Assembly (NCBI GenBank): GCA_035650275.1
Contig: DASRHY010000004.1
Location: forward strand, 1 to 64,000
DNA length: 64,000 bases
Direction: 5' to 3'
Source of the DNA: DASRHY01 sp035650275
GTDB lineage: Bacteria > Actinomycetota > Actinomycetes > Propionibacteriales > Kribbellaceae
How positions within the stretch are numbered: the first letter of the stretch is position 1; every line of letters starts with the position of its first letter. Shown here in pieces: positions 50,297 through 59,508 of this stretch. The notes below the pieces were generated by a model, which saw nothing but the letters and a program-made list of their open reading frames with translations, searched no databases and was not told where the DNA came from. The translations under genes were made by a program, and so were the position numbers.

Positions 50297-51660
50297 CCGT
50301 CGTCGCCCGGCCCGCGGGCCGTGTCGCCCGGCGCCGGCGGCGGACCACGGCGGTGGTCGTCGTGCTGGCCGGCGCGGCAGCGTGCGCGGGCGCCGACGCG
50401 TCCTACCTGCATCGGCTCGACCCGGTCTGGCTGGTGGCGGGCTGGCTGGTGTTCGGTGCGGTGACCGTGGCGCTCGCGACGTCGCGGCCGAGCCGATCGG
50501 TGCCGGTGATCGTGCTCGCTGCCACGCTCGTGCAGGTGCCGGGCCTGTGCTGGCCGCCGCAGCTCAGCACCGACGCGTACCGGTACGTGTGGGACGGGCG
50601 GGTTCAGCTCAGCGGCACGTCGCCGTACCGGATGGTGCCCCTGGACGACCGGCTCGCCGGCCTGCGCGACCCGGTGCTGTTCCCGGCGCTCGGACCGGAC
50701 GAGCGCACCCGTGTCGACCGGCTGCCGCGACCCGGCGAGCCGGGCGTTACCGAGTACGACGAGCGGTCCCGGATCAACCGGCCGCGGGTGCCCACGATCT
50801 ACCCGCCGGTGGCGCAGCTGTGGTTCGCCGGTGTCGCCGCGGTCACGCCGTGGTCCGCCGGCACCTTCGGCGTCCAGCTGGCGGCCGCGGTGGTCGCGGT
50901 GGCGACCACGGCGCTCCTCGCGGTCGCGCTGCGCCGTCGCGGCCGCCGGCCGGCGCTCGCGCTGGTGTACGGGCTGTGTCCCGCGGTCGCGCTCGAGGCG
51001 GCGAACAACGCGCACCTCGAGCTGCTGGTGACGCTCGTGATCGTCGCGGCCGTGGTCACGGTCCGGCGGCGACTGCTCAGCGGTTTGCTGCTCGGGCTGG
51101 CGATCGCGACCAAGGTGGTCCCGCTGCTCCTGCTACCCGCGCTTCGCACCAGGCTGCGGGGAAGGCTCGCTACCGCCGGGACCGTGCTCGCGTCGTACCT
51201 GCCGCACCTCCTGGTCACCGGCTGGCTGGTGCTCGGCTACCTGCCCGGGTACCTGGACGAGGAAGGGTTTGAGAGCGGCCGCGACCGGTACGCCGTGCTG
51301 GCGCTGTTGCTCCCGCGCCCCGCCCTCGCGCCGGTGGCGCTCTGCCTGGGCGTGGCGCTCGCGGTGCTGGCCTGGCGGCGGGCCGAGCGGGACGGCGCCG
51401 CGGTGACGGCGACCTGGCTGTTCGGCGCCGCGGTGCTGCTCGGCACCCCGACGTACCCCTGGTACACGCTGCCGCTGCTAGGGCTCGTGGTGCTGGCCGG
51501 TCGATGGGAGTGGCTCGCTGTGGTGCCGGCGGCGTACGGCGCCTATGCCGCGTACGACGACCCGGGCCGGATCAGTGCCTGGTACGCCGCCGCGGCCGTG
51601 GTCGTCGCGGCCGCGGCGGTGGTCCGTCAGCACTCCGCTTGCCGGGCCGCCACTTTCTAG
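50293..51660 (+). CDS. Integral membrane glycosyltransferase (GT87/mannosyltransferase-like)
   Basis: Polytopic protein of 455 residues with about ten helices. The first outer loop has PPQLSTDAYRYVWDGRVQLS, where the acidic pair is the likely catalytic/metal site of GT-C enzymes, followed by NRPRVPTIYPPVAQLWF, typical of mannosyl- and arabinosyltransferases using polyprenyl-phosphate sugars. It is the last gene of the overlapping glycosyltransferase operon. Its stop overlaps the convergent M28 peptidase by 4 bases. Confidence 0.83.
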   Translation: MTVVARPAGRVARRRRRTTAVVVVLAGAAACAGADASYLHRLDPVWLVAGWLVFGAVTVALATSRPSRSVPVIVLAATLVQVPGLCWPPQLSTDAYRYVWDGRVQLSGTSPYRMVPLDDRLAGLRDPVLFPALGPDERTRVDRLPRPGEPGVTEYDERSRINRPRVPTIYPPVAQLWFAGVAAVTPWSAGTFGVQLAAAVVAVATTALLAVALRRRGRRPALALVYGLCPAVALEAANNAHLELLVTLVIVAAVVTVRRRLLSGLLLGLAIATKVVPLLLLPALRTRLRGRLATAGTVLASYLPHLLVTGWLVLGYLPGYLDEEGFESGRDRYAVLALLLPRPALAPVALCLGVALAVLAWRRAERDGAAVTATWLFGAAVLLGTPTYPWYTLPLLGLVVLAGRWEWLAVVPAAYGAYAAYDDPGRISAWYAAAAVVVAAAAVVRQHSACRAATF

Positions 51661-53066
51661 GCAGGTCGTGGGAAGGCGACCGGGCTGCGGTTCCCGGCGC
51701 TGTCGACGGCGCGGATGCCGAAGAAGAAGTTGTCCTTCGAGACGTTCGGCAGCACCACGCTGGTGACATTGCCGACCTCGATGGTGTCGTTCCACTCGAG
51801 ATCGGTGGTGGGCCGCATCACCACCTCGTACCCGGCCAGGTCGCCTTCGGTGTTCGGGCTCCAGCGCAGCTCGGTGTCGACCCGCAGACCGGCGGTGTTG
51901 ATCACCGCACCGCTGGGCACCGCGGGCGCGAGGGCGAGCGCCGCGAGCGCGGCGGCATTCACCCGGGCCGCCCGGGCGACGTAGTCGAAGTCGACGAACT
52001 CGGGCAGGTCGCCGATCTGCACGCCGTTCTCGACCCGGACGTCCTGGTGCTGGTGCCGGTAGTCCTCCTTCGGCTCGGTGAACCGCACCGCGGTGTAGCC
52101 CTGCTGCAGGAACGGGATGTGGTCGCCGCCGCGGCCCAGCCGGTCCCGGCGGTAGTTGATCCGGACCTTCATCAAGGTCGCCGCGTTCTCCGCGACCTCC
52201 TTGATGTACCGGGCCAGCTGCCGTGCGGGCGTCTCGGTCTCGCCACCGCCGAACCGGCGCCAGTCCGCCTCCAGCGGGCTGGGCGGGTTCGCCAGACCCT
52301 CGGCGAACACCCGGATGCTGAACGGGTCGCGCTCCCCTGCAGGGCCAACCGAGCTGCCGACGATGTCGTTGGTGAACATGCCGGCGATGTTCCGGCCCGC
52401 GGCCTTGGCCTGGGTCGCGAAGAAGTTGGAGCCGAACAGGCCCTGTTCCTCCCCCGCGACGGCCATGAAGACCAGCGTGGCGTCAAAGTGGCGGGTGGCC
52501 ATCACCCGGGCCATCTCCAGCACCGCCGCGACACCGGACGCGTCGTCGTTCGCACCCGGGGCGTCCGAGGTGAAGTTGGTCGGGTCGGTCGGCATCGAGT
52601 CGTAGTGGCCGCTGACCACGTACGTCCGGTCGACCGAGTCCGGCCGGTCGCCGCGCAGCGTCGCGACGACGTTCGTGATCGGCGTCGGGACCGGGATCCG
52701 CGGTGCGACACCCTGGATGTACGACTGCAGCTCGACCGTCATCCGGCCGCCGGAGGTCAGCGCGACCTTGCGGAACTCGTCGAACAGCCAGTCCCGCGCA
52801 GCGCCGATGCCGCGGGTCGGGTCGTCCTGCGACGACAATGTGTTGCGGGTGCCGAACGAGACCAGCTTGAGGATGGTCCGTTCGATGTTGGCCGCGCTGA
52901 TCTCGCGCAGCATGGCCCGGATCTCGGCCGGTGGTTCCGGGCCGGTCCAGCCTTCCGTCGTGTCAGCGGCATGGGCGGTGGTCGTGCCGAGCAGCGGAAT
53001 CGATCCCGCCGCCGCGGCACCCGCGAGTGCCTGTCGCCGTGTGATCCCCGAGAGCTTCTCAGTCAT
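51657..53066 (-). CDS. Secreted M28-family zinc aminopeptidase (Tat substrate)
   Basis: Exported peptidase of 469 residues. A Tat-type signal (ITRRQALAGAAAAGSIPLLG, ending AHA) precedes the M28 domain. Zinc ligands: His in VVSGHYDSM, Asp in GANDDASGVAAVLEMARV, Glu-Glu in AVAGEEQGLFG, Asp in FTNDIVG and His in RHQHQD. The last 90 residues are FN3-like (LRWSPNTEGDLAGYEVVMRP). The ATG at 53066 has a GAGGAG ribosome site. It should release N-terminal amino acids outside the cell. Confidence 0.92.
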   Translation of the reverse strand: MTEKLSGITRRQALAGAAAAGSIPLLGTTTAHAADTTEGWTGPEPPAEIRAMLREISAANIERTILKLVSFGTRNTLSSQDDPTRGIGAARDWLFDEFRKVALTSGGRMTVELQSYIQGVAPRIPVPTPITNVVATLRGDRPDSVDRTYVVSGHYDSMPTDPTNFTSDAPGANDDASGVAAVLEMARVMATRHFDATLVFMAVAGEEQGLFGSNFFATQAKAAGRNIAGMFTNDIVGSSVGPAGERDPFSIRVFAEGLANPPSPLEADWRRFGGGETETPARQLARYIKEVAENAATLMKVRINYRRDRLGRGGDHIPFLQQGYTAVRFTEPKEDYRHQHQDVRVENGVQIGDLPEFVDFDYVARAARVNAAALAALALAPAVPSGAVINTAGLRVDTELRWSPNTEGDLAGYEVVMRPTTDLEWNDTIEVGNVTSVVLPNVSKDNFFFGIRAVDSAGNRSPVAFPRPA

Positions 53067-53160
53067 GGGCGGTATCTCCTCGATCACCGAACGTGTCAGC
53101 CTTCGAACGTACGCCGCACTCGCGGCGCTGCCCAGAACTCGCGCTACCAGGATTTGGCTA

Positions 53161-53805
53161 TCAGTGCTGATCGGTCACGAACCACACCCCGACCGCGGGC
53201 ACGGTGCCCTCGTTCCGGTACCGGTGCGGGGTGGTCGAGTCGAACGACAACGCGTCGCCCGGCCGCAGCACGATGTCCTCGAAACCGAGAGTCAGCACAA
53301 GCTCGCCGCTGATCAGGTACCCGAACTCGCAGCCCTGGTGCCGCATCAGCCCGTCGTTGCTTGACGAGGTACCGCCCGGATCGTAGGTGACCATCAGGAA
53401 GTCCGTGGCGACGTGCGGGAGCGCGCCGAGGCGTTCCCAGGTGACACCGGAGTCGAGCGTGATCACCTGGCGCTGCGCCGGCGTGACATACGGGCCGAGC
53501 CGGCTGCCGCGGGCCGAGCCGAGCGCCTCCAGCACCGTCGACGGCGGCCCGGTCTCGCCCACCGCCCGCGGCTGGTCGGCCACCTGAGCCGAGCCGGTGC
53601 CGAACACGTCCTGGATCGAGATGCCGAGCGCCGAGGTGATCGCGTACAGCGTGCTCACCGAGGGCTGGCTCTTCTCGTTCTCGATCTGCGAGATCAGGCT
53701 GGCGGACACGCCGACGTCGCGGGCCAGGCTCCGCAGCGACAGGTCGCGCTTCAGCCGCTCCTCGCGGATTCGCTGGCCGACGGACGGCAGCTCTTGCGCC
53801 GGCAT
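53161..53805 (-). CDS. XRE-family regulator with C-terminal cupin domain
   Basis: Transcription factor of 214 residues: helix-turn-helix at about 10-65 (LSLRSLARDVGVSASLISQI) and a cupin sensor domain at about 140-210 (FGYLISGELVLTLGFEDIVL, then RPGDALSFDSTTPHRYRNEG). This architecture often represses or activates adjacent catabolic operons in response to a small metabolite held by the cupin. It is divergent from the M24 operon 142 bases away and is the obvious candidate regulator. Confidence 0.92.
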   Translation of the reverse strand: MPAQELPSVGQRIREERLKRDLSLRSLARDVGVSASLISQIENEKSQPSVSTLYAITSALGISIQDVFGTGSAQVADQPRAVGETGPPSTVLEALGSARGSRLGPYVTPAQRQVITLDSGVTWERLGALPHVATDFLMVTYDPGGTSSSNDGLMRHQGCEFGYLISGELVLTLGFEDIVLRPGDALSFDSTTPHRYRNEGTVPAVGVWFVTDQH

Positions 53806-53885
53806 CCGACCTCCTGATCTGTGTAGCGAGCCTGCACACTCTACCGCGCCTGTTGCCGCCTTGTGGTCGCTCTGTTAAGTATGTA

Positions 53886-53914
53886 TTGACGCCGGCCACG
53901 AGCGATGTTTAGTT
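53886..53914 (+). promoter_or_regulatory. Promoter of the M24-E1-amidohydrolase operon
   Basis: TTGACG at 53886-53891 and TTAGTT at 53909-53914 are spaced by 17 bases, a good sigma-70/HrdB-type promoter. A GAGGTGAT ribosome site precedes the ATG at 53948. The surrounding A/T-rich stretch (53875-53915) is unusual for this window. Confidence 0.6.
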
Positions 53915-53947
53915 ATCTGCAACACCGGTCGAACGAGGTGATGCCCC

Positions 53948-55291
53948 ATGGCAGTCCGCACCTACGGCCCGAACGCGGTGGACTGGGAACAGCGGATCGA
54001 TCTCGGCAGGCTCCGCGATGACCGACTGTCCCGGCTCAAGCAGACCCTGGAACGCTCCGATCTGGGCGCTCTGCTCACGTTCGACTTCGGCAACATCCGC
54101 TATATGACGTCGACCCACATCGGCACCTGGGCGATGGACAAGCTGATCCGGTTCGCGGTGCTCCCCCGCGGCGGCGAACCGGTGCTGTGGGACTTCGGCT
54201 CCGCCGCGAAGCACCACCAGCTGTTCGACCCGTGGCTGGACGGCGAGAAACGCGCCCGAGCCGGGATCTCCACACTGCGAGGTGCGTTCAACCCCAAGGC
54301 CGGGATCGCCGACGACGTGGCCCGCAAGGTGGCTGCGGTGCTGGCCGAGTACGGCCTGACGAACGAGCCGCTCGGCGTCGACCTGGTCGAGATGCCGGTG
54401 CTCGAGGCGCTGCGCAACCAGGGCCTGACCGTGGTCGACGGGCAGCAGGTGTTCCTGGAGGCCCGCCGGATCAAGACGGCGGACGAGATCGGGCTGCTCA
54501 CCCAGGCCTGCTCGATGGTGGACGCGGCGTACGAGGAGCTCTACCGCTTCCTCCGCCCCGGCGTCCGCGAGAACGAGTGCGTCGGCCTGGTCAGCAAGGT
54601 GCTCTACGACCTCGGCAGCGAGTACGTCGAGGGCGTCAACGCGATCTCCGGTGAACGCTGCTCGCCACACCCGCACGTGTACTCCGACCGGATCGTGCGG
54701 CCGGGCGACCCGGCGTTCTTCGACATCCTGCACAGCCATCTCGGCTACCGGACCTGCTACTACCGCTGCTTCGCGGTCGGCAGTGCGTCACCGGCGATGC
54801 GGGACGCCTACGTGCGCTGCCGCGAGTACATGGACTCAGCGATCGCGCTGGTCCGCCCCGGCGCGACCACCGCGGACATCGTCGAGGTCTGGCCGCGCGC
54901 CGAGGAGTTCGGCTTCCCGAGCGAGGAGGCGGCGTTCGCGCTGCAGTACGGGCACGGTGTCGGGCTGTCGATCTGGGAGAAGCCGATCTTCAGCCGGCTG
55001 GTCTCGCTCGACCATCCCGAGGTGCTCGAGGAAGGCATGGTGTTCGCGCTCGAGACCTATTGGCCGGCCGCAGACGGCTGGTCCGCGGCCCGGATCGAGG
55101 AGGAGGTGGTGGTGACCGCGACCGGGTGCGAGGTGATCACCAAGTTCCCGGCCGAGGAGCTGCTGGTCGCCGGGCAGCGGTACTGGACCGCGGGCGGACC
55201 ACTGAGCAGCACCCGCGAGTCCCAGTCGAACCTCAACACCCCCGCAGGCCGCGGCCTGATGACAGCCGGGCACGACGGTCATGGCGACTGA
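53948..55291 (+). CDS. M24-family (creatinase/prolidase-like) hydrolase
   Basis: Pita-bread-fold protein of 447 residues. The N-terminal creatinase-like domain (about 1-165, LLTFDFGNIRYMTSTHIG) is followed by the catalytic domain. Metal-site positions read: Asp259 (AFFDILHSHLGYRTCYYR), then Cys270 where a second Asp is expected, His336 (YGHGVGL), Glu369 (FALETYW) and Glu384 (RIEEEVVV). One canonical ligand is therefore missing, so activity may be non-peptidase, as in creatinase. It is the first gene of a seven-gene operon and overlaps the E1-alpha gene by 11 bases. Substrate unknown. Confidence 0.85.
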   Translation: MAVRTYGPNAVDWEQRIDLGRLRDDRLSRLKQTLERSDLGALLTFDFGNIRYMTSTHIGTWAMDKLIRFAVLPRGGEPVLWDFGSAAKHHQLFDPWLDGEKRARAGISTLRGAFNPKAGIADDVARKVAAVLAEYGLTNEPLGVDLVEMPVLEALRNQGLTVVDGQQVFLEARRIKTADEIGLLTQACSMVDAAYEELYRFLRPGVRENECVGLVSKVLYDLGSEYVEGVNAISGERCSPHPHVYSDRIVRPGDPAFFDILHSHLGYRTCYYRCFAVGSASPAMRDAYVRCREYMDSAIALVRPGATTADIVEVWPRAEEFGFPSEEAAFALQYGHGVGLSIWEKPIFSRLVSLDHPEVLEEGMVFALETYWPAADGWSAARIEEEVVVTATGCEVITKFPAEELLVAGQRYWTAGGPLSSTRESQSNLNTPAGRGLMTAGHDGHGD

Positions 55292-56273
55292 CACCGACGC
55301 CACCGCGCTGGCGGCCGAGCTGCTCGACCTATACGAGCAGATGGCGGTGATCCGCCGTACCGAGAAGGCCGCGCAGGACCTGTTCCTGGCCGGCCTGGTG
55401 AAGGGCACCACGCATCTCGCCGCCGGGCAGGAGGCGGTCGCGGTCGGCGCCAGCGCGGCGCTCCGTCCGGACGACTACGTGTTCGCGACGTACCGCGGCC
55501 ACCACCACGCGATCGCCCGCGGCGCCAGCCCCGAGGCCTGCCTGGCCGAGCTGATGAGTCGGTCGACCGGGCTGTGCAAGGCCAAGGGCGGCTCGATGCA
55601 CCTGACCAAGGCGGACAGCGGCATGCTCGGGTCGTACGCGATCGTCGGCTCGCACCTCCCGATGGCGGTCGGTGCGGCCTGGTCGGCGATGCTGCGCGGC
55701 ACCGAGCAGGTCGCGGTGGCGTTCTTCGGCGACGGCGCCACCAACATCGGAGCGTTCCACGAGGCGCTGAACCTGGCCGCGGTGTGGAAGCTGCCGGTGG
55801 TGTTCGTCTGCGAGAACAACCTGTACATGGAGTACACCCCGATCGGCTCGGTGACCGCGGTGGCCAACCCCGCCGCCGACCGCGCGGCGGCGTACGACCT
55901 GCCAGCGGAAGTTGTCGACGGCAACGACGTTCTGCTGGTCCGGAACGCCGTCGCCCGCGCGGTGACCAAGGCCCGCGCGGGCGACGGTCCGACCATTCTC
56001 GAGGCCCTCACCTACCGGCACTTCGGGCACAGCCGCACCGATCCCGCGACGTACCGCCCGGCCGACGAGGTCGAGGCCTGGCTGGCCCGCGACCCGCTGA
56101 CGATCGCCCGGGCTCGGCTCGCCGAGCTCGGGACGTCGACCGCGGCCGCCGACGAGCGCGCCGAGCGCACCGTCGCCGAGGCCGTCGAGGCGGCCAAGGC
56201 CGCGCCGCCCGCGGACCCGGCGGAGGCGTTCACCGACGTCTGGGCGGACGGAGGTGCGGCGTGGCGGACGTGA
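55281..56273 (+). CDS. TPP-dependent dehydrogenase E1 component, alpha subunit (AcoA/PdhA-like)
   Basis: Thiamine-diphosphate enzyme subunit of 330 residues. It shows THLAAGQEAVAVGASAAL, YVFATYRGHHHAIARG, CKAKGGSMHLTKADSG and the TPP motif FFGDGATNIGAFHEALN...VCENNLYMEY. With the beta subunit it would decarboxylate a 2-oxo acid or acetoin-like compound. No lipoyl E2 or E3 gene is in the operon, so those are shared or the pair acts alone. Its tail overlaps the start of the beta gene. Confidence 0.92.
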   Translation: MATDTDATALAAELLDLYEQMAVIRRTEKAAQDLFLAGLVKGTTHLAAGQEAVAVGASAALRPDDYVFATYRGHHHAIARGASPEACLAELMSRSTGLCKAKGGSMHLTKADSGMLGSYAIVGSHLPMAVGAAWSAMLRGTEQVAVAFFGDGATNIGAFHEALNLAAVWKLPVVFVCENNLYMEYTPIGSVTAVANPAADRAAAYDLPAEVVDGNDVLLVRNAVARAVTKARAGDGPTILEALTYRHFGHSRTDPATYRPADEVEAWLARDPLTIARARLAELGTSTAAADERAERTVAEAVEAAKAAPPADPAEAFTDVWADGGAAWRT

Positions 56274-57238
56274 CGTACCGCGAGTCCGTTGCCGAGGGCA
56301 TCGCCAGGGAGATGCGACGCGACCCGACCGTGGTCTGCCTCGGCGAGGACATCGGTGCGGCCGGCGGGGTGTTCAAGACCATGGCCGGCCTGTACGACGA
56401 GTTCGGGCCGCGCCGGGTCTGGGACACGCCGATCTCCGAGCAGGCGATCGTCGGCGCGGCGATGGGCGCGGCGATGACCGGGATCCGGCCCGTGGCCGAG
56501 ATCATGTTCTCCGACTTCCTGGCCTGCTGCTGGGACTACCTGGCCAACGAGATCCCGAAGGTGCGGTACATGACCGGCGGCCAGGTCACGGTGCCGCTGG
56601 TGGTCCGGACCGCGAACGGAGGCGGGCTCGGGTTCGGCGCGCAGCACTCGCAGGCGGTGGAGAACTGGGCGTTCACGGTCCCCGGCCTGAAGATCGCGGC
56701 GCCGTCGACACCGGCCGACGTGGTCGGGCTGATGGCGTCCGCGATCCGCAGCGACGACCCGGTCGTGGTGTTCGAGCACAAGGGCCTGTTCGCATCCAAG
56801 GGCCCGGCCGCGCCACCGGACCACGTCGTACCGCTCGGCGAGGCGAACGTCGTACGGCGCGGCGCCGACGTAACCGTGGTCGCACTGGCCTCGACGGTGC
56901 CGATCGCGCTCAGCGCCGCCGAACAGCTCGCGGCCGAGAACATCGACGTCGAGGTGGTCGACCTGCGCTGCCTGGTCCCGCTCGACATGCGCACCGTCCT
57001 GGAGTCGGTCCGGCGCACCTCGCGGCTGGTGGTCGTCGAGGAGAACCCGTACCAGGGCGGGTGGGGTGCGACCGTGGTCTCGGTCGCCGCCGACGAGGGA
57101 TTCGAGCTGCTCGACGCGCCCGTGGTCCGGGTCGCGGCCGAGTGCGTGCCACTGCCGTTCGCCGATGCCCTCGAGGACGAGGTCATCCCGAGCACAGCCA
57201 AGCTCGCCGACGCCATCCGCCGGCTGAGTTCCTACTGA
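56261..57238 (+). CDS. TPP-dependent dehydrogenase E1 component, beta subunit (AcoB/PdhB-like)
   Basis: Transketolase-like beta subunit of 325 residues: VVCLGEDIGAAGGVFK, VWDTPISEQAIVGAAMGAAM, FGAQHSQAVENWAFTVPGLK and the C-terminal transketolase domain with VEVVDLRCLVPLDMRTVLES and VVEENPYQGGWGA. The GTG at 56261 follows GGAGG by six bases and overlaps the alpha gene by 13 bases; a GTG at 56270 is an alternative. Confidence 0.92.
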   Translation: MADVTYRESVAEGIAREMRRDPTVVCLGEDIGAAGGVFKTMAGLYDEFGPRRVWDTPISEQAIVGAAMGAAMTGIRPVAEIMFSDFLACCWDYLANEIPKVRYMTGGQVTVPLVVRTANGGGLGFGAQHSQAVENWAFTVPGLKIAAPSTPADVVGLMASAIRSDDPVVVFEHKGLFASKGPAAPPDHVVPLGEANVVRRGADVTVVALASTVPIALSAAEQLAAENIDVEVVDLRCLVPLDMRTVLESVRRTSRLVVVEENPYQGGWGATVVSVAADEGFELLDAPVVRVAAECVPLPFADALEDEVIPSTAKLADAIRRLSSY

Positions 57239-57271
57239 TCCACCGAACAGCTCGCAGAAGGAGTGACCGGC

Positions 57272-58630
57272 ATGAGTGACAAGATGCTCGTCCGCGGCGG
57301 CCATGTCGTCTCCGTCGACCCCGCGATCGGCAACCTGGCACGGGGGGACGTGCTGATCGAGGACGACAAGATCGTCGCCGTCGAGCCGTCCGGCGACGAA
57401 CCGATGGCGGACGCGAAGGTCGTCGATGCCGACGGGTTCATCGTGATGCCCGGCTTCGTCGACACCCACCGGCACACCTGGGAGGCCGCGATCCGCGGCT
57501 CGGCGCCGAACGCGACGCTGGACGACTACTTCGTCGAGATCCTGGACACGTTCGCGCCGCTGTACCGGGCCGAGGACGTATACGCGTCGAACCTGGCCGG
57601 CTCGCTGGAGTGCCTGAACGCCGGCATCACCACGCTGGTGGACTGGTCGCACATCAACAACACGCCCGAGCACCCGGACGCCGCGATCCGCGGGCTGCAG
57701 GAGTCCGGGATCCGCGCGCAGTACGCGTACGGCAGCGCGAACACCTCGCTGGCCGACTACTGGTTCGAGAGCAAGCTGCAGATACCGGGCGACGACGTAC
57801 GCCGGATCCGGGACAGCTACTTCAGCTCCGACGACGGGCTGCTCACGATGGCGCTGGCCACCCGCGGGCCCGGCTTCTGCGTGGACGACGTGGTGCGCGC
57901 CGAGTGGGAGCTGGCCCGCGAAGTCGGCATCCCGATCACCGTGCACGTCGCGATGGGCCGGCTGGCCGGACGGTTCGGCATGGTCAAGCAGCTGAGCGAC
58001 CTGGGACTGCTCGGGTCGGACACGACGTACGTGCACTGCTGCTACTTCAGCGACGAGGAGTGGCAGCTGGTCGCGGACAGCGGCGGCACGATCTCGATCG
58101 CGGCGCAGGTCGAGACCCAGATGGGACACGGCTGGCCGCCGGTGATGAAGGCGATGCAGTACGGCCTGCGGCCGAGCCTGTCGATCGACGTGGTGACCAC
58201 GGTGCCGGGCGACATGTTCACCCAGATGCGCGCGGCGTTCGGCTCCGAGCGGGCCCGTATGAACGCGGTGTTCTGGGAGAAGAACGAGGCGGCGTCCGGG
58301 CTGCTGACCGCGGAGCAGTTGGTGCGGATGGCGACCATCGACGGGGCATACGTCGCGGGACTCGAGGACCGCACCGGGTCGCTCACCCCGGGCAAGAAGG
58401 CCGACGTCCTACTGCTCGACGCCCGGGCGCTGAACGTCGCACCCGTGATCGACCCGCTCGCCGCGATCACGATCTGCGCGGACGTGTCGAACGTGGACAC
58501 CGTGATCGTCGACGGCGTGGTCCGCAAGCAGGGCGGCAAACTGCTCGCCGACACCGACCGGGCCCGGCAGCTGGTCGAGGACTCCCGCGACTACCTGCTC
58601 GAGCAGTCGCGGCAGAAGCAGCCCGCATGA
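57272..58630 (+). CDS. Amidohydrolase-superfamily protein (TRZ/ATZ-like deaminase/hydrolase)
   Basis: Metal-dependent hydrolase of 452 residues. The N-terminal beta-sandwich (LVRGGHVVSVDPAIGNLARG) leads to metal-site DTHRHTWEAAIRG, then a third-strand VHVAMGRLAG, YVHCCYFSDEEW and SIDVVTTVPGDMFTQMRAAF, matching the chlorohydrolase/deaminase layout with the usual HxxE glutamate replaced by Met. Members deaminate or dechlorinate N-heterocycles; the substrate is unknown. The ATG at 57272 follows AAGGAG by eight bases. It overlaps the bicupin gene by 4 bases. Confidence 0.88.
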   Translation: MSDKMLVRGGHVVSVDPAIGNLARGDVLIEDDKIVAVEPSGDEPMADAKVVDADGFIVMPGFVDTHRHTWEAAIRGSAPNATLDDYFVEILDTFAPLYRAEDVYASNLAGSLECLNAGITTLVDWSHINNTPEHPDAAIRGLQESGIRAQYAYGSANTSLADYWFESKLQIPGDDVRRIRDSYFSSDDGLLTMALATRGPGFCVDDVVRAEWELAREVGIPITVHVAMGRLAGRFGMVKQLSDLGLLGSDTTYVHCCYFSDEEWQLVADSGGTISIAAQVETQMGHGWPPVMKAMQYGLRPSLSIDVVTTVPGDMFTQMRAAFGSERARMNAVFWEKNEAASGLLTAEQLVRMATIDGAYVAGLEDRTGSLTPGKKADVLLLDARALNVAPVIDPLAAITICADVSNVDTVIVDGVVRKQGGKLLADTDRARQLVEDSRDYLLEQSRQKQPA

Positions 58631-59508
58631 GCCCAGGCCACCTGGTCCGGCGGGCGGGCGAGGCCGCGTACTCGGCTCCGGTCGACGGCTTCGCCCGCTG
58701 GCCGGTCGTCGGCGAGCACGCCGGCGCGGTGCACACCGGGTTCGGGCTGTGCCGGCTCGAGCCCGGCGGCAGCGTGCCGACGCACCTGCACTCCTACGAG
58801 GAGAGCGTGTACGTCGTGGACGGGTCCGTGGTGCTGCAGACCGGAGACGGCGCGACCCGGCTCGGGCCCGGCGACTACGGCGTGATCCCGGTCGGGGTGG
58901 TGCACTCCTGGCGTAACGAGTCCAGCGAGCCGGCCCGCTGGGCGGACATGCTGGCGCCGGCGCCGCGGTCGCGGTACGACGACGACACGGTGCTGGTGAC
59001 TCAGTTGCCGCAGGCAACCGCCGAGCCGGTGGACGTCCGGGACCCGCGCAACCGGCGGTTCGGCAATATCACGGCCGCGCACATGGACGTCGAGAAGCAG
59101 GGCCAGGACCAGCTGGCGGTGACGGCGAGCATGCGCACGGCGCTGCTGGTCTACGGCGGCATCACGGTCAAGATGATGGTCGACTCCGACCTCGGCGCGC
59201 GGCTGTCGACGATGTTCATGGTCGAGTACGCGCCGGACGGTGGCACCGGGCCGCACGATCACCCGTTCGAGGAGACGTACTACTTCCTGGAGGGATCGGC
59301 GCTGGCGACCTTCGACGGCGAGGAGTACGAGCTCGGCGCCGGTGACGTGGCCTGGGCCGGGGTCGGCTGCATGCACAGCTTCCGGAACCTCGGCCGCGGC
59401 CGGCTTGCCTGGCTGGAGACGCAGGCACCGCAGCCGCCGGGCCGGCACTCGTACCGGTTCGTGCGGGACTGGGACTATCTACGCGACGCCATCCGGAAGG
59501 AGACCTGA
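58627..59508 (+). CDS. Bicupin protein
   Basis: Protein of 293 residues with two cupin domains. The first (about 25-115) has PTHLHSYEESVYVVDGSVVL and PVGVVHSW; the second (about 185-275) has GPHDHPFEETYYFLEGSALA and GVGCMHSF. Both retain His-x-His and Glu metal ligands. Bicupins include ureidoglycine aminohydrolase-like enzymes, and this one could act on an intermediate made by the amidohydrolase. The ATG overlaps the amidohydrolase stop, and its own stop shares a base with the SDR start. Confidence 0.88.
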   Translation: MSPGHLVRRAGEAAYSAPVDGFARWPVVGEHAGAVHTGFGLCRLEPGGSVPTHLHSYEESVYVVDGSVVLQTGDGATRLGPGDYGVIPVGVVHSWRNESSEPARWADMLAPAPRSRYDDDTVLVTQLPQATAEPVDVRDPRNRRFGNITAAHMDVEKQGQDQLAVTASMRTALLVYGGITVKMMVDSDLGARLSTMFMVEYAPDGGTGPHDHPFEETYYFLEGSALATFDGEEYELGAGDVAWAGVGCMHSFRNLGRGRLAWLETQAPQPPGRHSYRFVRDWDYLRDAIRKET

